From Helicoverpa zea (taxonomy: Eukaryota; Arthropoda; Insecta; Lepidoptera; Noctuidae): DNA of 64,000 nt. The translations under genes and the position numbers were made by a program. The number at the start of each line of letters is the position of its first letter. Positions within the stretch are counted from its first letter, which is position 1. Below are positions 12,735-24,869 of this stretch, one piece after another. The notes under the pieces are model-generated. The model did not search any database. It was not told the origin of the DNA and was given only the letters and a program-made list of their open reading frames with translations. Location: contig NC_061455.1 of the NCBI RefSeq assembly GCF_022581195.2, forward strand, positions 11,178,189 through 11,242,188, given 5' to 3'.

Positions 12735-13015
12735 CATATGTTAAATAAATAAATAAATAATGTCTGGACACCTTTTCACACACGGTCGGTTAGCCCCATG
12801 GTAAGTTATTTATTAACTTGTGTTATGGGTGCTAACACAACTGATAAACTACATATAGCTACAAATATACATATTTATGAATACATATTGTAACACCCAG
12901 ACCACGGCCAACAAGCATGCTCATCACACAAATGTCGACCGAACCGGGAATCGAACCCGGGACCTCAGGTTTGGCAGTCCGGCATGGTGACCATTGCGTC
13001 ATCGAGGTCGTCAGT
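12735..13015 (-). mobile_element. tRNA-derived SINE
   Basis: On the minus strand the head carries a tRNA-like promoter. The B box GGTTCGATTCC is at 12947-12957 and an A-box-like TGACGCAATGG lies upstream near 12995-13010. A non-tRNA body follows and the element ends in a TTTA-type tail (AAATAAATAAATAA on the plus strand at about 12738-12760). This is the architecture of lepidopteran tRNA SINEs. The head does not fold as a full tRNA with an acceptor stem, so I do not call a tRNA gene. Confidence 0.75.
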
Positions 13016-13559
13016 CGTTCTGACATAATATAAGCTATACCTCTCATAAACATGAATATCCATTCATTTCATCCAATAACAAACATGCATCACACTTAAG
13101 GGGCATTGCGAGTCTAAGATTTTATTATTATAAAAAAAACATTGTAATTAATATTCAAACATCCTTAAAAATAAGTTCCTGGTTTTAATACACTTTTTAA
13201 GTAATGAAGAATGTAGGCAAAATACGACCGAAACACATTGTGTCACTTCTAAAATTAACATCAATGGTTATAACTACCTGTCACAATACGTCAACAAAAT
13301 GTCAACAGAAGACAAGAGTTCGTTCGTTCTGAAAACGTACAAATTACGCGTCGCAGGCCAGAGACATACTTGCTTTCAACTTCTGATCACAAATCATCGA
13401 GCTAAGAATTATATCACAAATACACCGTTCACAATTACGAACAGTCACAGTCACACCTTTATTATCATTGATATTATTCAGTTACAAAGACAGAATTACT
13501 ATCAAACGTGTTTTCGCTAAATGTTCTATTAGTTTTTGCAAACATACATTCCCAACTCT

Positions 13560-13900
13560 GATCTCATGGAGGTGGCGCCCGGGTGTCACCACTGTGCGGA
13601 CTGTGCGACCTATCGCACCCGGCCCCGGTTTAAACCATGATCTGGAGCGAGAAGAAATGGGATGACAAAGAATGAGGCGGCGGAGCGACTGAAAATTCCC
13701 AACTCTCATCCCAGCCACTGCGGTAAGACACCACGAAAGCCGGATGTCGAGAGACGACTCCCGGCCACCGTAGGCGTGAGCGATTAGTTTTGAGTGGGTC
13801 ATCGACCTTCCGGCTTCTGGGAGACCCGTTATTTCACGCGCCCCTCAAGGAGATTCAGCAAACCCCTGTGAGGCCCACTAGGGCCAAAGCCTGACACTCC
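13560..13900. repeat. GC-rich repeat-like island
   Basis: A GC-rich block of about 340 bases with CpG-rich runs is set in AT-rich DNA. The longest frame through it (minus, 13482-13802) has no recognisable domain. It is probably transposon-derived. Confidence 0.3.
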
Positions 13901-14860
13901 CTCACGCTGCTCAAACTGATGGCTGAGAATTACGTAACTTTCCAGGATGCCATGCAACGTGTTGCAAATGCCCAGGCCTTTGGGAGCTTGGTAATCCTTT
14001 TCTCCACCTTAACTTGAGTTTTGTGGTGCATGAACAAATTAGAATAGTAATGAATTAGGTCATCTTCATCACGTATTTACCAACTCTTAATGTTCATCAT
14101 GCACACCCGCTTCTCTAACTTTATTGAAGGATCACTAACATTGTTTCAGTTAGTTTAACTACGCTACTATAGCCCGTTGTCAAACCTTTTAATATCAATT
14201 CTGTAGAAGTGTGAATATCGAATGTGTAATATATCGAATTTCAGTTTGTGCATTGCACAAAAACCAACGTTATGATTTTCGAGAAGTCAAAAGAGTCGGC
14301 CTGCTAAGAATTATATTCATCGTTGGTTAATTAAATACATTTTCAGAAACCACAATAACAGTAGGAACCAAAGCGAATGATCGCTTCATAGAGCTCTGAT
14401 TTTCTCGAGGCGATCAAGTCAGTTCTGGTCTGTTCGCTCATCAGATCTTTGAAAGCGGTTCGATGATAATATACCTACTGTTGTCCTGTTTACCTACGTG
14501 TGACACATAATATGGTATTTAAACGTCCTCCGCAAGAGAGCGAACGTTTGTGCTATTTATAAAGACGAAATTTTACCGTTGTGCAGTAGTGACGCGCAGT
14601 ATACACAGCACTTATGTTTCTTCTGATCTGCTGGCTCTACCAAGAAATGACAAATTGCGAGCGTACATTTTGAAAATCTTGGAAGAACTGCAGGCTTCAA
14701 GTGCCAACACACGAATTGGACTTACTCTCTCGGACGTATACTTTGCGTGATCGTGAACTAATGCAAACATTTCGGTGGAATTCCAACATAACATAGTGAG
14801 TGAGTGCACAGAAAATCCCCGAAATACAAGTAGTGAAACTATGCGCTTGCCTGATGACTC
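13901..14860. other. Intergenic DNA, nothing recognised
   Basis: No gene is supported. A plus-strand frame at about 14550-14750 (contains KLRAYILKILEELQ) looks mildly protein-like, but I cannot place it. Confidence 0.35.
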
Positions 14861-14864
14861 AGTC

Positions 14865-14985
14865 ATCATCCACCCAGCTATTCCTCAATTGTGTGGGTGT
14901 TGGCTTCCAGTCAAACCGAATCTTTTTGAGTACCAATGTTTACTTGGAGTGCCTATCTGATCTCTTCAACCCAGTGAACTAGACA
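14865..14985 (+). repeat. Common lepidopteran interspersed repeat
   Basis: The string TGTGTGGGTGTTGGCTTCCA, followed by GAGTACCAATGTTTAC and CTGATCTCTTCAACCCAGT, matches from memory a repeat seen very often in moth and butterfly genomic clones. Short open frames across it are not genes. Confidence 0.5.
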
Positions 14986-15089
14986 CCGCGTTATCCATGG
15001 TAAGTAAAACTGTTTGACAGACTTTCTGGCTCCTGATTTGTCGCAGCTGCTGCAGAAAATGTACAAATGACAACTTTGTCAGACCTTTG

Positions 15090-15349
15090 TTTTCTGTGAG
15101 AATTACGTAATAATTTTCCAAATCGGTTGACTAGATCCAGAGATTTCCACAACGTCACAAACTTTACTTCATTTGTTTAGATAAATAGTCACAAATCGTC
15201 GACACCACCTTGATTGATCAACCCGTGCTGCTGCTAAGTGGTAATCCTAATTATACTGTTATGTAAAAGAATACACCTACGCTACGGCATAAGTAGTATT
15301 TTGACAATTCCAAATTGCCCACGCAGACGAAGTCGCGGGCAACAGCTAG
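15090..15349 (+). mobile_element. Helitron 3' end (Lep1-like)
   Basis: The plus strand ends in GACGAAGTCGCGGGCAACAG then CTAG at 15346-15349, followed by T. Helitrons end in CTRR before a host T, with a short hairpin upstream; GAC-GAA-GTC can form one here. Upstream sequence from about 15090 (AAATCGGTTGACTAGATCC and a block near CAACGTCACAAAC) fits the same repeat type. The 5' TC end was not located. Confidence 0.55.
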
Positions 15350-18204
15350 TCTGAAATAAATAAAGTCCAACTATAGACGCATTGGTACACAATAGACCGG
15401 ACGCAGTGCTGCACAAATAGGAGTTTCCTTTGAACTAGTTGTTGTAACAACAACAGCACGCCACAATTGTAAATGTAACCCTTCGCTTTCCTTCCTAGAA
15501 ACTATTAAGCTTCTTTTACGGTGCTCTAGGTGCTCAACACAAACTCTTTGATGAAACCAATTTAGAAAAGAATTTCTTGAATGTATCAATCGAGCGTTGA
15601 AAATTTAACGAGAGGTTTCGATAATATTTTGATCGCATCAAAGAAATTGATTTCCTTTTTCTACTTTAGACCCATTCAGGAAATGCACTTTTCTTTTTTG
15701 TTTTTTTGAAAGCTTTTTCTATGTCCGGCATTGTGAAGGGGTGCGGGAAAACTAATTCAATTAGCTTAGCATTTGCCGCCCCTCGGCCGTATTGTTAATA
15801 CTCTCCATTTCAAAGGGCCAGCCATCACGATATACCATTATTTCTGTAGAATGATTACATTTTTTAACTATGATTTGTCCCGAACGTAGTTTTGAATTCA
15901 GTTCCGTAAACTCATTTACGATGAATATGGATTCAACCATTAATTTAAAAAGAATTTTATCTATCGCATAATATCGTTTATTTTCTTTGAATCAAGCTGG
16001 CACAATTATTTAACCTTCAATCTGTTTGTTTGATCCATTTACATGAAAACCATTTGGCGAAGCTAGCAGAATGTTTTCAATGTTTATAGTACGTTTCAAC
16101 TACATGTCTCTGCGCACATTATGAATTCTTTCAAAATTAAATGATTTTCTTTTCCACACAACTGGCGTATTATAAGAACATCAGCGAAACATTTCTAGCG
16201 ACCCAATCGTTTTCGTAAATTCGGTTCTGAAAACAGATTTATTTTATCCATACGAGATTCCATTGTGCCACTTGTCGAGCATTTCACAATCTGAATACAA
16301 AGTGGTTGAAATTGGTCTCAGGCATTCTTCATATACCCTCTGAGGACATCAATTTATTTCAACTTCACTAAATCTCTGGCTGTGTAAAACTGTCTTATGC
16401 ACGAATGCATTACATGCAGTTTATAGCTTCATCACGTCGCCGAGGAATTGATTGAATTATACCTTTTAAAGGAATGTGATAAATTCGTGTGGTTAAATTG
16501 AGTAGCAATCAAGTTTCTCTTCATGCCTATCATCTCGTCAGCATATTGGTGGCGGGTGCATGCTAATTAGTCGGACGGGATCGCCTTGTTGGTCGCGTCT
16601 CCATCGGACCATGCAGCAATCGGCACTTTCCCTCTTTTCCGAAACATTCTCTCCGGGAATGCTAGCGACGTTAATGTTCTCTCGTGCTGCATTGAATTTC
16701 ATGCAATGATTCATTGAATTTCTTTCTCTTAATCTCCTTTAATGCTTCGCTTTGTAGTGACTTAATTGTGCATTGAATAATAGCTGTAACATCCACCGCG
16801 TTATGTGAATGGCGCTCCACATTATAACATTTGTTGTAAAGTAGAGCTTAAAATTAAACCTCACTTCATTATTTCTTACGTATTCATGCTTTTCTAGCTT
16901 TATTTGGCTAGGCAAGGCAATCAGAAACTTTTTTTTATGCTTTCAACCATACCTATCTTATATCCTAATGGTGATGGTGGCTTTAAAAAAATATTCTGTA
17001 GGAATGCCATCAAACTATAAATGTAAAGCCCAGCTATTAAAAAAAAGGAATATCTAAAGGCCAAGCATAAAGACCCATATTTTTTACCAGATCGTAACGT
17101 TACGGTTACATGTGGTTCCTATTTACCCAGTTCGTATCTAGATAGACCTGTCGTCTAGATCCGCGAGCGTCGTCGATGTGACGGCGTTGTGTAGGTAATA
17201 TCAATAAGTTGTTCGGTTATTTCTGCGTCCCACATACAGTCGTGATCGTGCTGCATTCCTATCTAACGCAATCGACCAGAACGCTCGCGGAAGGTCGCTT
17301 AGACCACTGTTATTCATTTGTCATGGAAATTGTTTAGCGTTTTGATAGCTTACAAACAATATTTAATTCTAGAAATCATTTGTTGTGGTTTATTTTAAGT
17401 ACCGTACTAAATCAATTTAATTACCCACCTTCGCACAATTACGAGTGTTTTGAAATTAATGCCCTGTTTATATCCTTGATTAATCGTCTACTGAATGAAT
17501 AAACCCACGTGTTACTATGTAGGCTGCAGCGGTTCGATAATTAACTAATGTTTACATTAACTGGATTCTAGAGTATATTTAAATTACGTGCCTACCTGTT
17601 TATCAGGTCATGGTAATAAACTGCTAAATTGAACGCAGACCAGTTGTTGAAAATGTTCAAATTAAACTGCCATTGCGGTTTGAGTTTTTAACCGTGTTCG
17701 TGCATCGCACACTCCCTTTCGTATGTAAACTAGGATCCTTATAATTTCTTTACTTTCTCTGACCGAGTCTCGGCGCACTTGAGAAATTAAGTGCTGATAC
17801 ATAAATTCCTATATTTATGCTGTTGGAGAGATTGCTTTTCCTGTTTCGCTTTATTTTCGTTTTTTATTTAAATATCAGGGTCTTGTGATTAACAAGATTA
17901 GTTGTCGTTATAAATTAAACTCCAAAGTTTTTAAATTGTGACACAATTTTAATTGAACTTTAGATTTTTAGATATTTTAAGATTGGAAGATTAATGTATA
18001 CTAAAGACTGGAATTAGTCAAAATAATGTTACGGACATCACCACGTTTTCCTCAAAAGACGTGCCACTTTAGAATGCCTATTACATGCACGAGACGTGTG
18101 CATCATTAACTCTGTAACTGCCAATTATTTCATTTATAAATTACGTCCCATTCCTTCTCCTTTTTCTCATGCAATGTACTTATAAGTCTCATTATATTTT
18201 CCAG
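15350..18204. other. AT-rich DNA upstream of the FAM89-like exon
   Basis: No coding exon was found, though this may be intron of the FAM89/LURAP-like gene. A patch at about 16540-16680 is less AT-rich but is not convincingly coding. Confidence 0.4.
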
Positions 18205-18354
18205 GCGAGTCTACGGCAGCTGGATCTATCCCTCCTCTCCGAGCTATGGACGTTGAGCGAAGCCATGGCATCGTGGCGACGGCAGCTCGAACGAGGACCG
18301 CGCCTCCGTCCCGCGCCCCCGCCACCGCCGCCGCCTCACTACCTTCGGACATAA
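18205..18354 (+). CDS. FAM89/LURAP-like leucine-rich adaptor, last exon (partial gene)
   Basis: The acceptor TTTTCCAG ends at 18204 and 50 codons (49 residues) run to TAA at 18352-18354. The frame begins with LRQLDLSLLSELWTLSEAM. This closely resembles the leucine-repeat block of the FAM89 adaptor family (LRAP25), where vertebrates have LRQLDMSLLCQLYSL, and less closely LURAP1. In vertebrates these proteins link MRCK-type kinases to their targets in actin dynamics. The tail after the block is short and Pro/Arg-rich, and the acidic C-terminus of vertebrate FAM89 is absent. Phase is 0. The upstream exon carrying the N-terminus was not found, so it lies in undetected sequence or outside the window. 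Poly(A) signals AATAAA lie at 19098-19103 and 19113-19118. The call rests on about 20 residues. Confidence 0.6.
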   Translation, partial: ASLRQLDLSLLSELWTLSEAMASWRRQLERGPRLRPAPPPPPPPHYLRT

Positions 18355-20403
18355 CCATCCCGGTGGAAAATATACTAAACATTAGTTGACACTTGACGTC
18401 TGACAACTGTCTCTTGCACTGCCCACTCGATAAGATGCGTAGGGTCACGTCCCTTTCAGGGTGCGTTCTCGATTTGTACCGATAAAAATCGTGCGGTGCC
18501 CCTCCAAGGGTGCGTTCATACTTCATCGTTTTCATCACTATCGACTTACATTTCAATGGAAGTGTTCACAATATAATGATGCATGATGCATAATGATGAA
18601 TGCTGGATAGCCAATATTTTTGAATAAAGACTAAAATAATAGGTAAGATGATTGTAACTATCGTCACAATACAACGGGAACGCTCCCTAAACATCTTTAC
18701 GTAGTGTGTATGTGTATGTGCGACAGGTGACGAATGTACCAAGTCATGTAATTTTATAGTTTGCTCGAATGGTGCACTTGTGCAGAACATGTCACGTGTG
18801 ACAAAAGGACTGATACGGTTGAACTGCGAGACTGGGTTGCCATAGTTTTGTATAGAGCTAAGCTTTTTCTCAATTTAGGCGAGGCTAATGTACAGTTGTT
18901 CATTACATAGAGCCGACTCGAGATAGATCATAATTTCGAATATATATAGAGTAATAACAAATGCTTAAAACTCTTAGGCAGCAAAACCTAATAATTAGTT
19001 ATTTCATGTGGCAATCCCAGGAATAATGTCATAGTGGTTTCACCTGATTTTCTCTAACAATGTTGTTTGAACAATTTCATTGTATTTATTAAGTTATAAT
19101 AAAAGTCTTGTAAATAAAATGCTGTTGTGGTTTGTTTTTATATTAGTTAATCATTAGTGTTAGATGTAAGTGTTCGATAATTTCTTGAACATTAATTAAT
19201 TTGACGTTCTATTTGCGGAGGTCGTTAAAGAGCAATTAAATAAACGTTATGCAATGAACAGTATTATATAAATAAATATTATACAATGTTATTGAATTAC
19301 ATGGACGTATCGATCACAAAACCTAAAATTGACGCTTCCTCGCTTCCCCGTCACCAAATTCATCCCAGGAATAATATAGGTACCTAGGAAACATTACCCC
19401 GAAATCGAAAATATATTCATTAGAGCTTGTAACCGATTTCACTTCGTTACTTGTAGTTTGGTACTGAAAGATAAGTAAAGTAACAAGTGTCATATGAAGA
19501 TGGTCATGTCTTCAGGCCAGGCCAGTAAAAACAAGCTTTGAAGGTTCAATATCAGTAGGAGGTCAGTAAAATAGCCTAGAACCAGTGCCATCAGTAGTCC
19601 ATGTTTACATTATCGTAACGAAGAGAGGCATAAATAGATATATTTACAGCAGGTTGTAGTTAGTTTGCTTACAAAATCAACTACAACAACTGGCTAAATA
19701 ATGCTGCAAGAAGATAGGTGATTGGAGATTAAGCAGGTACATTGTATTATCGGTCTTCATCCAGGATAGGCATTCATGACTATACGACTATGGATACGTG
19801 TAGTTTAGGCCTTAAACTAATTTGAACATTGTGGAGTCTTGAAATAGCTCCGGATGACTTTGTACAGGTAATGGAACAGATTTGAAAGTAGGCCCGTTAA
19901 TTTTATGCTTCGTTATTTGAAATTAAACTAAAAGGGATAGGATTTTTCAATATTAATGTTATTAGCTAATTTCCACAAAGGTTTTGTTGTTTTGAGCTAG
20001 CTTACCAACTCTTTTTGACTATAGAGCAACACTTCTGTAGTGTATGGTAGACTATTTTACAATGGTAGCACTGCAATCTAAACAAAAATATATTCACAAA
20101 TAAATCTTTATCTAAATGAAACAAGTATGTACAGAAGATGCATTAAATAATAACAAACAACACTGCTTATAAATATCAATCGAAAACACAATTACGAAAA
20201 GACAAATATCCAAACACACCGCATTGTTTGACATTTGACACTAAAGAAGTTTGACATTTCAACCTGAAAATAAACATTTCATGTCGGTATTAAAATAATT
20301 CGATTCTTTGCGTGTAATTTCGCGTGTACTTTTGTTATTAGGTTTAATAAATAAAATAAATATATTAGATACATATTGAATGTTCATCTGATAGTTACAA
20401 CCG
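18355..20403. other. FAM89-like 3' UTR and DPY30 upstream region
   Basis: Sequence to about 19125 is probably 3' UTR of the preceding exon. From there to 20403 I see AT-rich DNA without coding signs; the last hundred bases should hold the DPY30 promoter. Confidence 0.4.
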
Positions 20404-20840
20404 ATGTCAGATACTTCAACACAAGCTCAACAAGCCCCCAAGGAAGAGCAACCTCCGTCCAAGATACCTGAATCCGTAAGGGTTAGTATTATATCGATAA
20501 ACATTGGTTTCTAAGCTCCATTTTAGACAATGTAGACTTATAGATATACCCTAAACGATAAGTAACATTCATAAAATCTTTTCAGAAAATAATATCAATG
20601 GAAAAAGAAACCGAGTCAAACGCTAACCGCAAATCGAGGATTGACCTGAACGCTCTTCCGACGCGTCAGTATCTCGACCAGACCGTAGTGCCAATACTCC
20701 TGCAGGGTCTCTCAGCCCTGGCCAAGGAGAGACCGCCGGACCCCATCAACTACCTGGCCGCGTACTTGTTGAAGAACAAGAGTACCTTCGAGAGCAACAC
20801 CTCGGCCAACAACAACCCCCCACCGAACCCTCAACCATAA
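20404..20840 (+). CDS. Dpy30: DPY30 homologue, COMPASS/MLL complex subunit
   Basis: Two exons, 20404-20481 and about 20586-20840, join in phase 0 to give 110 residues, close to the 99 of human DPY30. The donor is GTTAGT. A GTAAGG six bases earlier is also phase 0, but the longer exon gives VRKIISMEK, which lines up with VERIVENEK in vertebrates, so I prefer it. Residues about 48-92 are the Dpy-30 motif (LPTRQYLDQTVVPILLQGL, then ERPPDPINYLAAYLL). This motif dimerises as a helical bundle and binds ASH2L or AKAP-type helices. In the nucleus DPY30 supports histone H3K4 methylation. The N-terminus is Gln/Pro-rich and probably disordered. It converges on RSPH1. Confidence 0.95.
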
Positions 20841-21382
20841 TATTTACACAGTTGTAACATGCACAGCAGATGTGTGCTGTGCAGTAATAATATGCATATT
20901 GTATTAGGGTTTAAATTTTGGTTTTCAACGTTGTGACAAAGACTTATCTGCTTATTGAGATATGAGCAATAATAGAATTTTCCTACACATTAGACATAGC
21001 TAGACATAGAATCCAAACTATTGTTACAACTAAGTATTAGTTATTGTGATCTTTTTTGCAATGACAAGGGATCTCAGTGCATTATAAAGTTATGTACACA
21101 CTCAATAGCATTAATGCTAGTCAATTACTTGCTCAAGTCCAATTCGTGATCCCATAGAAGTTTGGACCACTCTTGACTTCCAGTCCCAAACCGTATAAAA
21201 TAATTATTGTTCACAAGTACTGAAGAAATATGATAGTTTTTAGACGATAACTTTATGCATGTTATTACAAATGGACATAGTCTTATGATAAAGCAGTGTA
21301 CATACATGGGCCTTGATATACTAAATGATAATCATTTGATGTTCTCAATGGTGGCACAACATAAGTTGAATGTAGAAGTAAT

Positions 21383-21432
21383 TTTATTTTGCTATTTAAA
21401 ATAAATAATCTAAGACTTAAAGTTTGTTTTAT
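21383..21432. terminator. Interleaved poly(A) signals of convergent DPY30 and RSPH1
   Basis: A plus-strand AATAAA lies at 21400-21405 and minus-strand AATAAA signals (TTTATT on the plus strand) lie at 21383-21388 and 21427-21432. The two genes converge here, so their 3' ends probably overlap by a few tens of bases. Confidence 0.55.
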
Positions 21433-21745
21433 TAAAACTCAGAAACAGCTTGCAAATTAAATCTAAAGAGATATACCAAGGAAGCACTGGTGAGAAAACC
21501 TAGACATTTTCTTAACTGATTGGCCGCAGCCTGCTACTGGGAAAGGACTGTGGTGAATAATGGGACAGCTTAGGCTAAATAAGAAAATACTCCTTTGATA
21601 TAAGATACCTAGCCCAAATTAAAATTATTTTACTATTTTAATAAATAGCAACATTTCAATACATTTAATAAACTAAGTAAAACATTTCATTCAATATAAT
21701 CATAGACATCCACCAAATCTTGAAGTATCAACAAAGCCAGAGCCA

Positions 21746-23890
21746 TTAAGCATCCTCCTTTTGAGCAGTCTCTTCAAGGAACTGTTGTCTATGCATCAGC
21801 CAAGAATCGTTGTCATCCCCTCCCTCGTCTTCGGGCGCTATTGACGGCTGGTCGAACTGTAGCTCGTCAGTAATGATGCAGCTCTCGTCGGTCAGAGACG
21901 GTACGGAGTCGTGGACGGGCAGAGGAACGGGCTCGGGAGGCAGGAACTCTGACATGTAAGCTGTGACGTTGCGAGCGCGCCATGTTGCGATCTTGCCTGT
22001 AATCGAAGGAATTTAGAATACAGATCAGTACAAGTTAAAAAAAGTAGATTGAATTCAGAACCTCTTTCTTTTTGGGATGGCGGTAAAAACCCCGATAAAC
22101 GGAGCTTTAATATATTCTTTTGTATAATACAATATGCAACTTCATAATTTAAAACGATGTATGAGAAGACAGTTAATTCCCACACGTGTCTCCAAATACC
22201 TAAAAATATAATTTCGAAGTCTTTGTAGGCCAATGACCCCACCGCCAATTAAAATATACTTGAAGAAACTAGCTTGCATCCGATTTGATTTACATATTAA
22301 TACTAAATCGCAGCAACTCACACATTTTATTCCGTAAAACCTGACTTAAGCCTAGCACTACCTACATTCAATTCATTGAGGACCAGTCAAGATTAGACCA
22401 GAAGGAAGTCTAGTAGGTAAGTAAGTGCTCGTAAGTCGTAGGTATCAAAATCAAAATCGTGACGGTAGATCTTACCTGTAGTCTCATCAACCTCGACCTC
22501 TTCTTCCTCCAATCTCTCCTCCTTTATGTCTTTTTCATCTTTCTCCTCCTCGCCTTCACCATATTCCTCTAAAGCTGGGTCTTTGATAAGCAGATAGAAT
22601 CCATGTTGCATACAGTTTGTGTCAAAGACAAAACACCCCGGGCCTTTGGGCTTTCCTTTCAACCAAGAGCCATGGTACCGGTATCTCGGGTAGATAATTT
22701 GTCCAGGGCCTTGAATCGCCCCTTCAAGCCATGTTCCCATGAATTTAATTTGGTACTCTGCGAAGAAGTACGTGCCTAGACCGTGGCGTTTGCCCTTGAA
22801 CCAGGCGCCTTCGTAAATGTCGCCGTTGGGGTAGTAGTAGGCACCAAATCCTTGTTTGACGTCGTGTCTCCAGTCTCCTTCGTAACGAGAGCCGTCAGGG
22901 TATACCATGCGGCCGACACCATACTTCATTGCTCTGCGCCATTCTCCTAAAAGTAATTCATAAAAAGTTCTTTTAAGTAACGACACTAGGTTACCGCCAT
23001 CTAAGTTACCAAGACTGGTCTATTCCATATAGGTACGGTATTTGTAGACTACTATTATTAAAATATTTTGATGTAAAAGAATGCTACAAACTGTGCTCGC
23101 TTAGACAAAAAATCTTAGACATTCGTCATCACCTTCAACAGATCGGTATGTATATGTAGGCAGCTCTATCTTGCTTCGATCTTTGAAATTAAAACTCCTA
23201 CGCATTTTAAAGCAAGTGCCTAGTCTAGTTAACTGACTCGCCTCAAAATATAGGTACCTTCATATCTAGCACCATTTTTGAACACGTACAAGCCCTTCCC
23301 GTTTCTCTGTCCTCGGCAGTAGCAGCCTGTGTAGTAATCACCGTTTGGCAGGACTGCCCAGCCTTCTCCGTGTCTATCACCTTCAGGATTCCTCTTACCT
23401 ACGTATATCTGGGGAATTTTACTGAAGTTAGGTTGGCATTGCATACCAATTGAATGCGCAATTTTTTGATGTTTCGAAAATAAGTACCTTGGTAAAGAAC
23501 GATTGTGTGTAAATAAAAACAATCTGTTTTCAAAAGTATCGAGTTCCAAGCAAAACCACAGACTTGCAGAGAATATAACTACGCAGTTATTGTCAGTTAT
23601 GTAGGTATGAAGATCACGAAACCACCTTACACAACTCAATTGCACGAGGCGCAATAATTGGTGTTTTGGATAAATTGCGTATGAACCTAACTAGGTAGGT
23701 ACTGTATACAAAATAAAATATGTTATACAGGATTCCCCTAGCGACCTAGCTCATAAAAACTGACTTGTTAGGTATGTATCTCAAATGATGCTCATGATCA
23801 GAAGAGAGGTCCTATTCAAAGTGTATACTTTACCCCAATAGTATCCTGATCTTCAGGTCCTTCGCCTTTTTCCTCCCCCGGCCCCGGCAT
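21746..23890 (-). CDS. RSPH1: Radial spoke head 1 homologue (MORN repeats)
   Basis: Four exons on the minus strand, 23834-23890, 23258-23408, 22476-22946 and 21746-21996, join in phases 0, 1 and 1 to give 309 residues, the same length as human RSPH1. The start is ATG at 23890. Five to six MORN units run from about residue 28 to 165 (GEGWAVLPNGDYYTG, GKGLYVFKNGARYEG, GVGRMVYPDGSRYEG, GFGAYYYPNGDIYEG, GLGTYFFAEY). They are followed by a QHGFYLL segment like the vertebrate QHGEYRL and an acidic Glu-rich stretch. RSPH1 sits in the head of the axonemal radial spoke and helps control dynein-driven bending, so in insects expression is expected mainly in sperm. Exon 4 begins GKIATWRARNVTAY, parallel to the KWKATQIT region of the vertebrate protein. 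Poly(A) signals are at 21427 and 21383. Confidence 0.93.
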
Positions 23891-24869
23891 GATTTATTTG
23901 TTTATTTATTTAAACGTTATAATATACAGATGACACGGACTTCAAATTATGACATTTGAAACTGCCTTTTTTGTAAAAAAAAAATATAGCATTCAACCAG
24001 TAGCAAATTGGTGAAGTTACACCGCAGGTTTTAACTTAGACGTCAGCAAAATGTTACCTATCAAAATACAGTTTTAATTCATCAATTAAAATATGTAGAC
24101 ATAAACAGAAATAGCTTTATTTCTTACACACCCAAGTCTGAATAAATTAATAACATAATATAATCAAAATTGAAGCAAGCTACGCAAATGGACAAGTTTA
24201 GTGAGCTGGGATAACTTTGTCTCTAAAACATTAAACCAAGTGAGTTATTGACTGACTAGATCTAGGCAATAGTTAGGCATATAGAAGGACAGCGAAACAG
24301 ATTTAAAATACAGAGGAACATTAAGGCAAGTGACAGTTGCTATCGCAATGAGCATCGTTAAGAAATTCTTGATCATTATTCCAGCCCTCAGGAAAATCAC
24401 AGACAATAATATTAATGTAGTTATAGCCTCATAATTAATTAGTTTCTCCAATATTTTCCATAAAATTAATAATTATTCATAACAATTAAGCAAGAAGAGA
24501 AAAATCAAACATTTGTCGACTTAAAGACGAGATTTAACACTAAATCTAATGTACTACAGCTACAACTCATAAAGTAATTTTGTACTTTTCGGGTTCCGGC
24601 TACGTGGTTCTATCGTGGCAAGTTATACATCACATTCGTCTCTAAGGCCCTTCACACTATAACTATAACTATGTTTATGTGCTTTTATATGTTCGACACA
24701 GTTCTGCTCTTTAGGTCACGAGACAGCGGATGGATGACCTCAATCAAGTCGAATTCCATCTGCGTTTTATTTTGAACAACTTTTTATTTACTCGTTCACC
24801 TCTTTCGATGGAAACACCACTTTGACACAAAACTAGTAAACGTTAACTGTTTATTGTTTATGTTATGTG
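23891..24869. other. Between RSPH1 start and CCDC85 stop
   Basis: From about 24850 downward this is probably CCDC85-family 3' UTR; minus-strand AATAAA signals lie at 24850-24855 (only 15 bases past the stop) and 24783-24788. The RSPH1 promoter must lie just above 23890, where an AT-rich TTTATTTG run occurs. No other gene is seen. Confidence 0.4.

Noticed and set aside
12944..12960. Possible tRNA gene
   Set aside because: Only A- and B-box motifs are present; no acceptor stem or anticodon arm, and a SINE body follows.
18167..18556. 129-codon minus-strand open frame
   Set aside because: It is the antisense shadow of the FAM89-like exon; its length follows from the GC-rich exon and it shows no domain.
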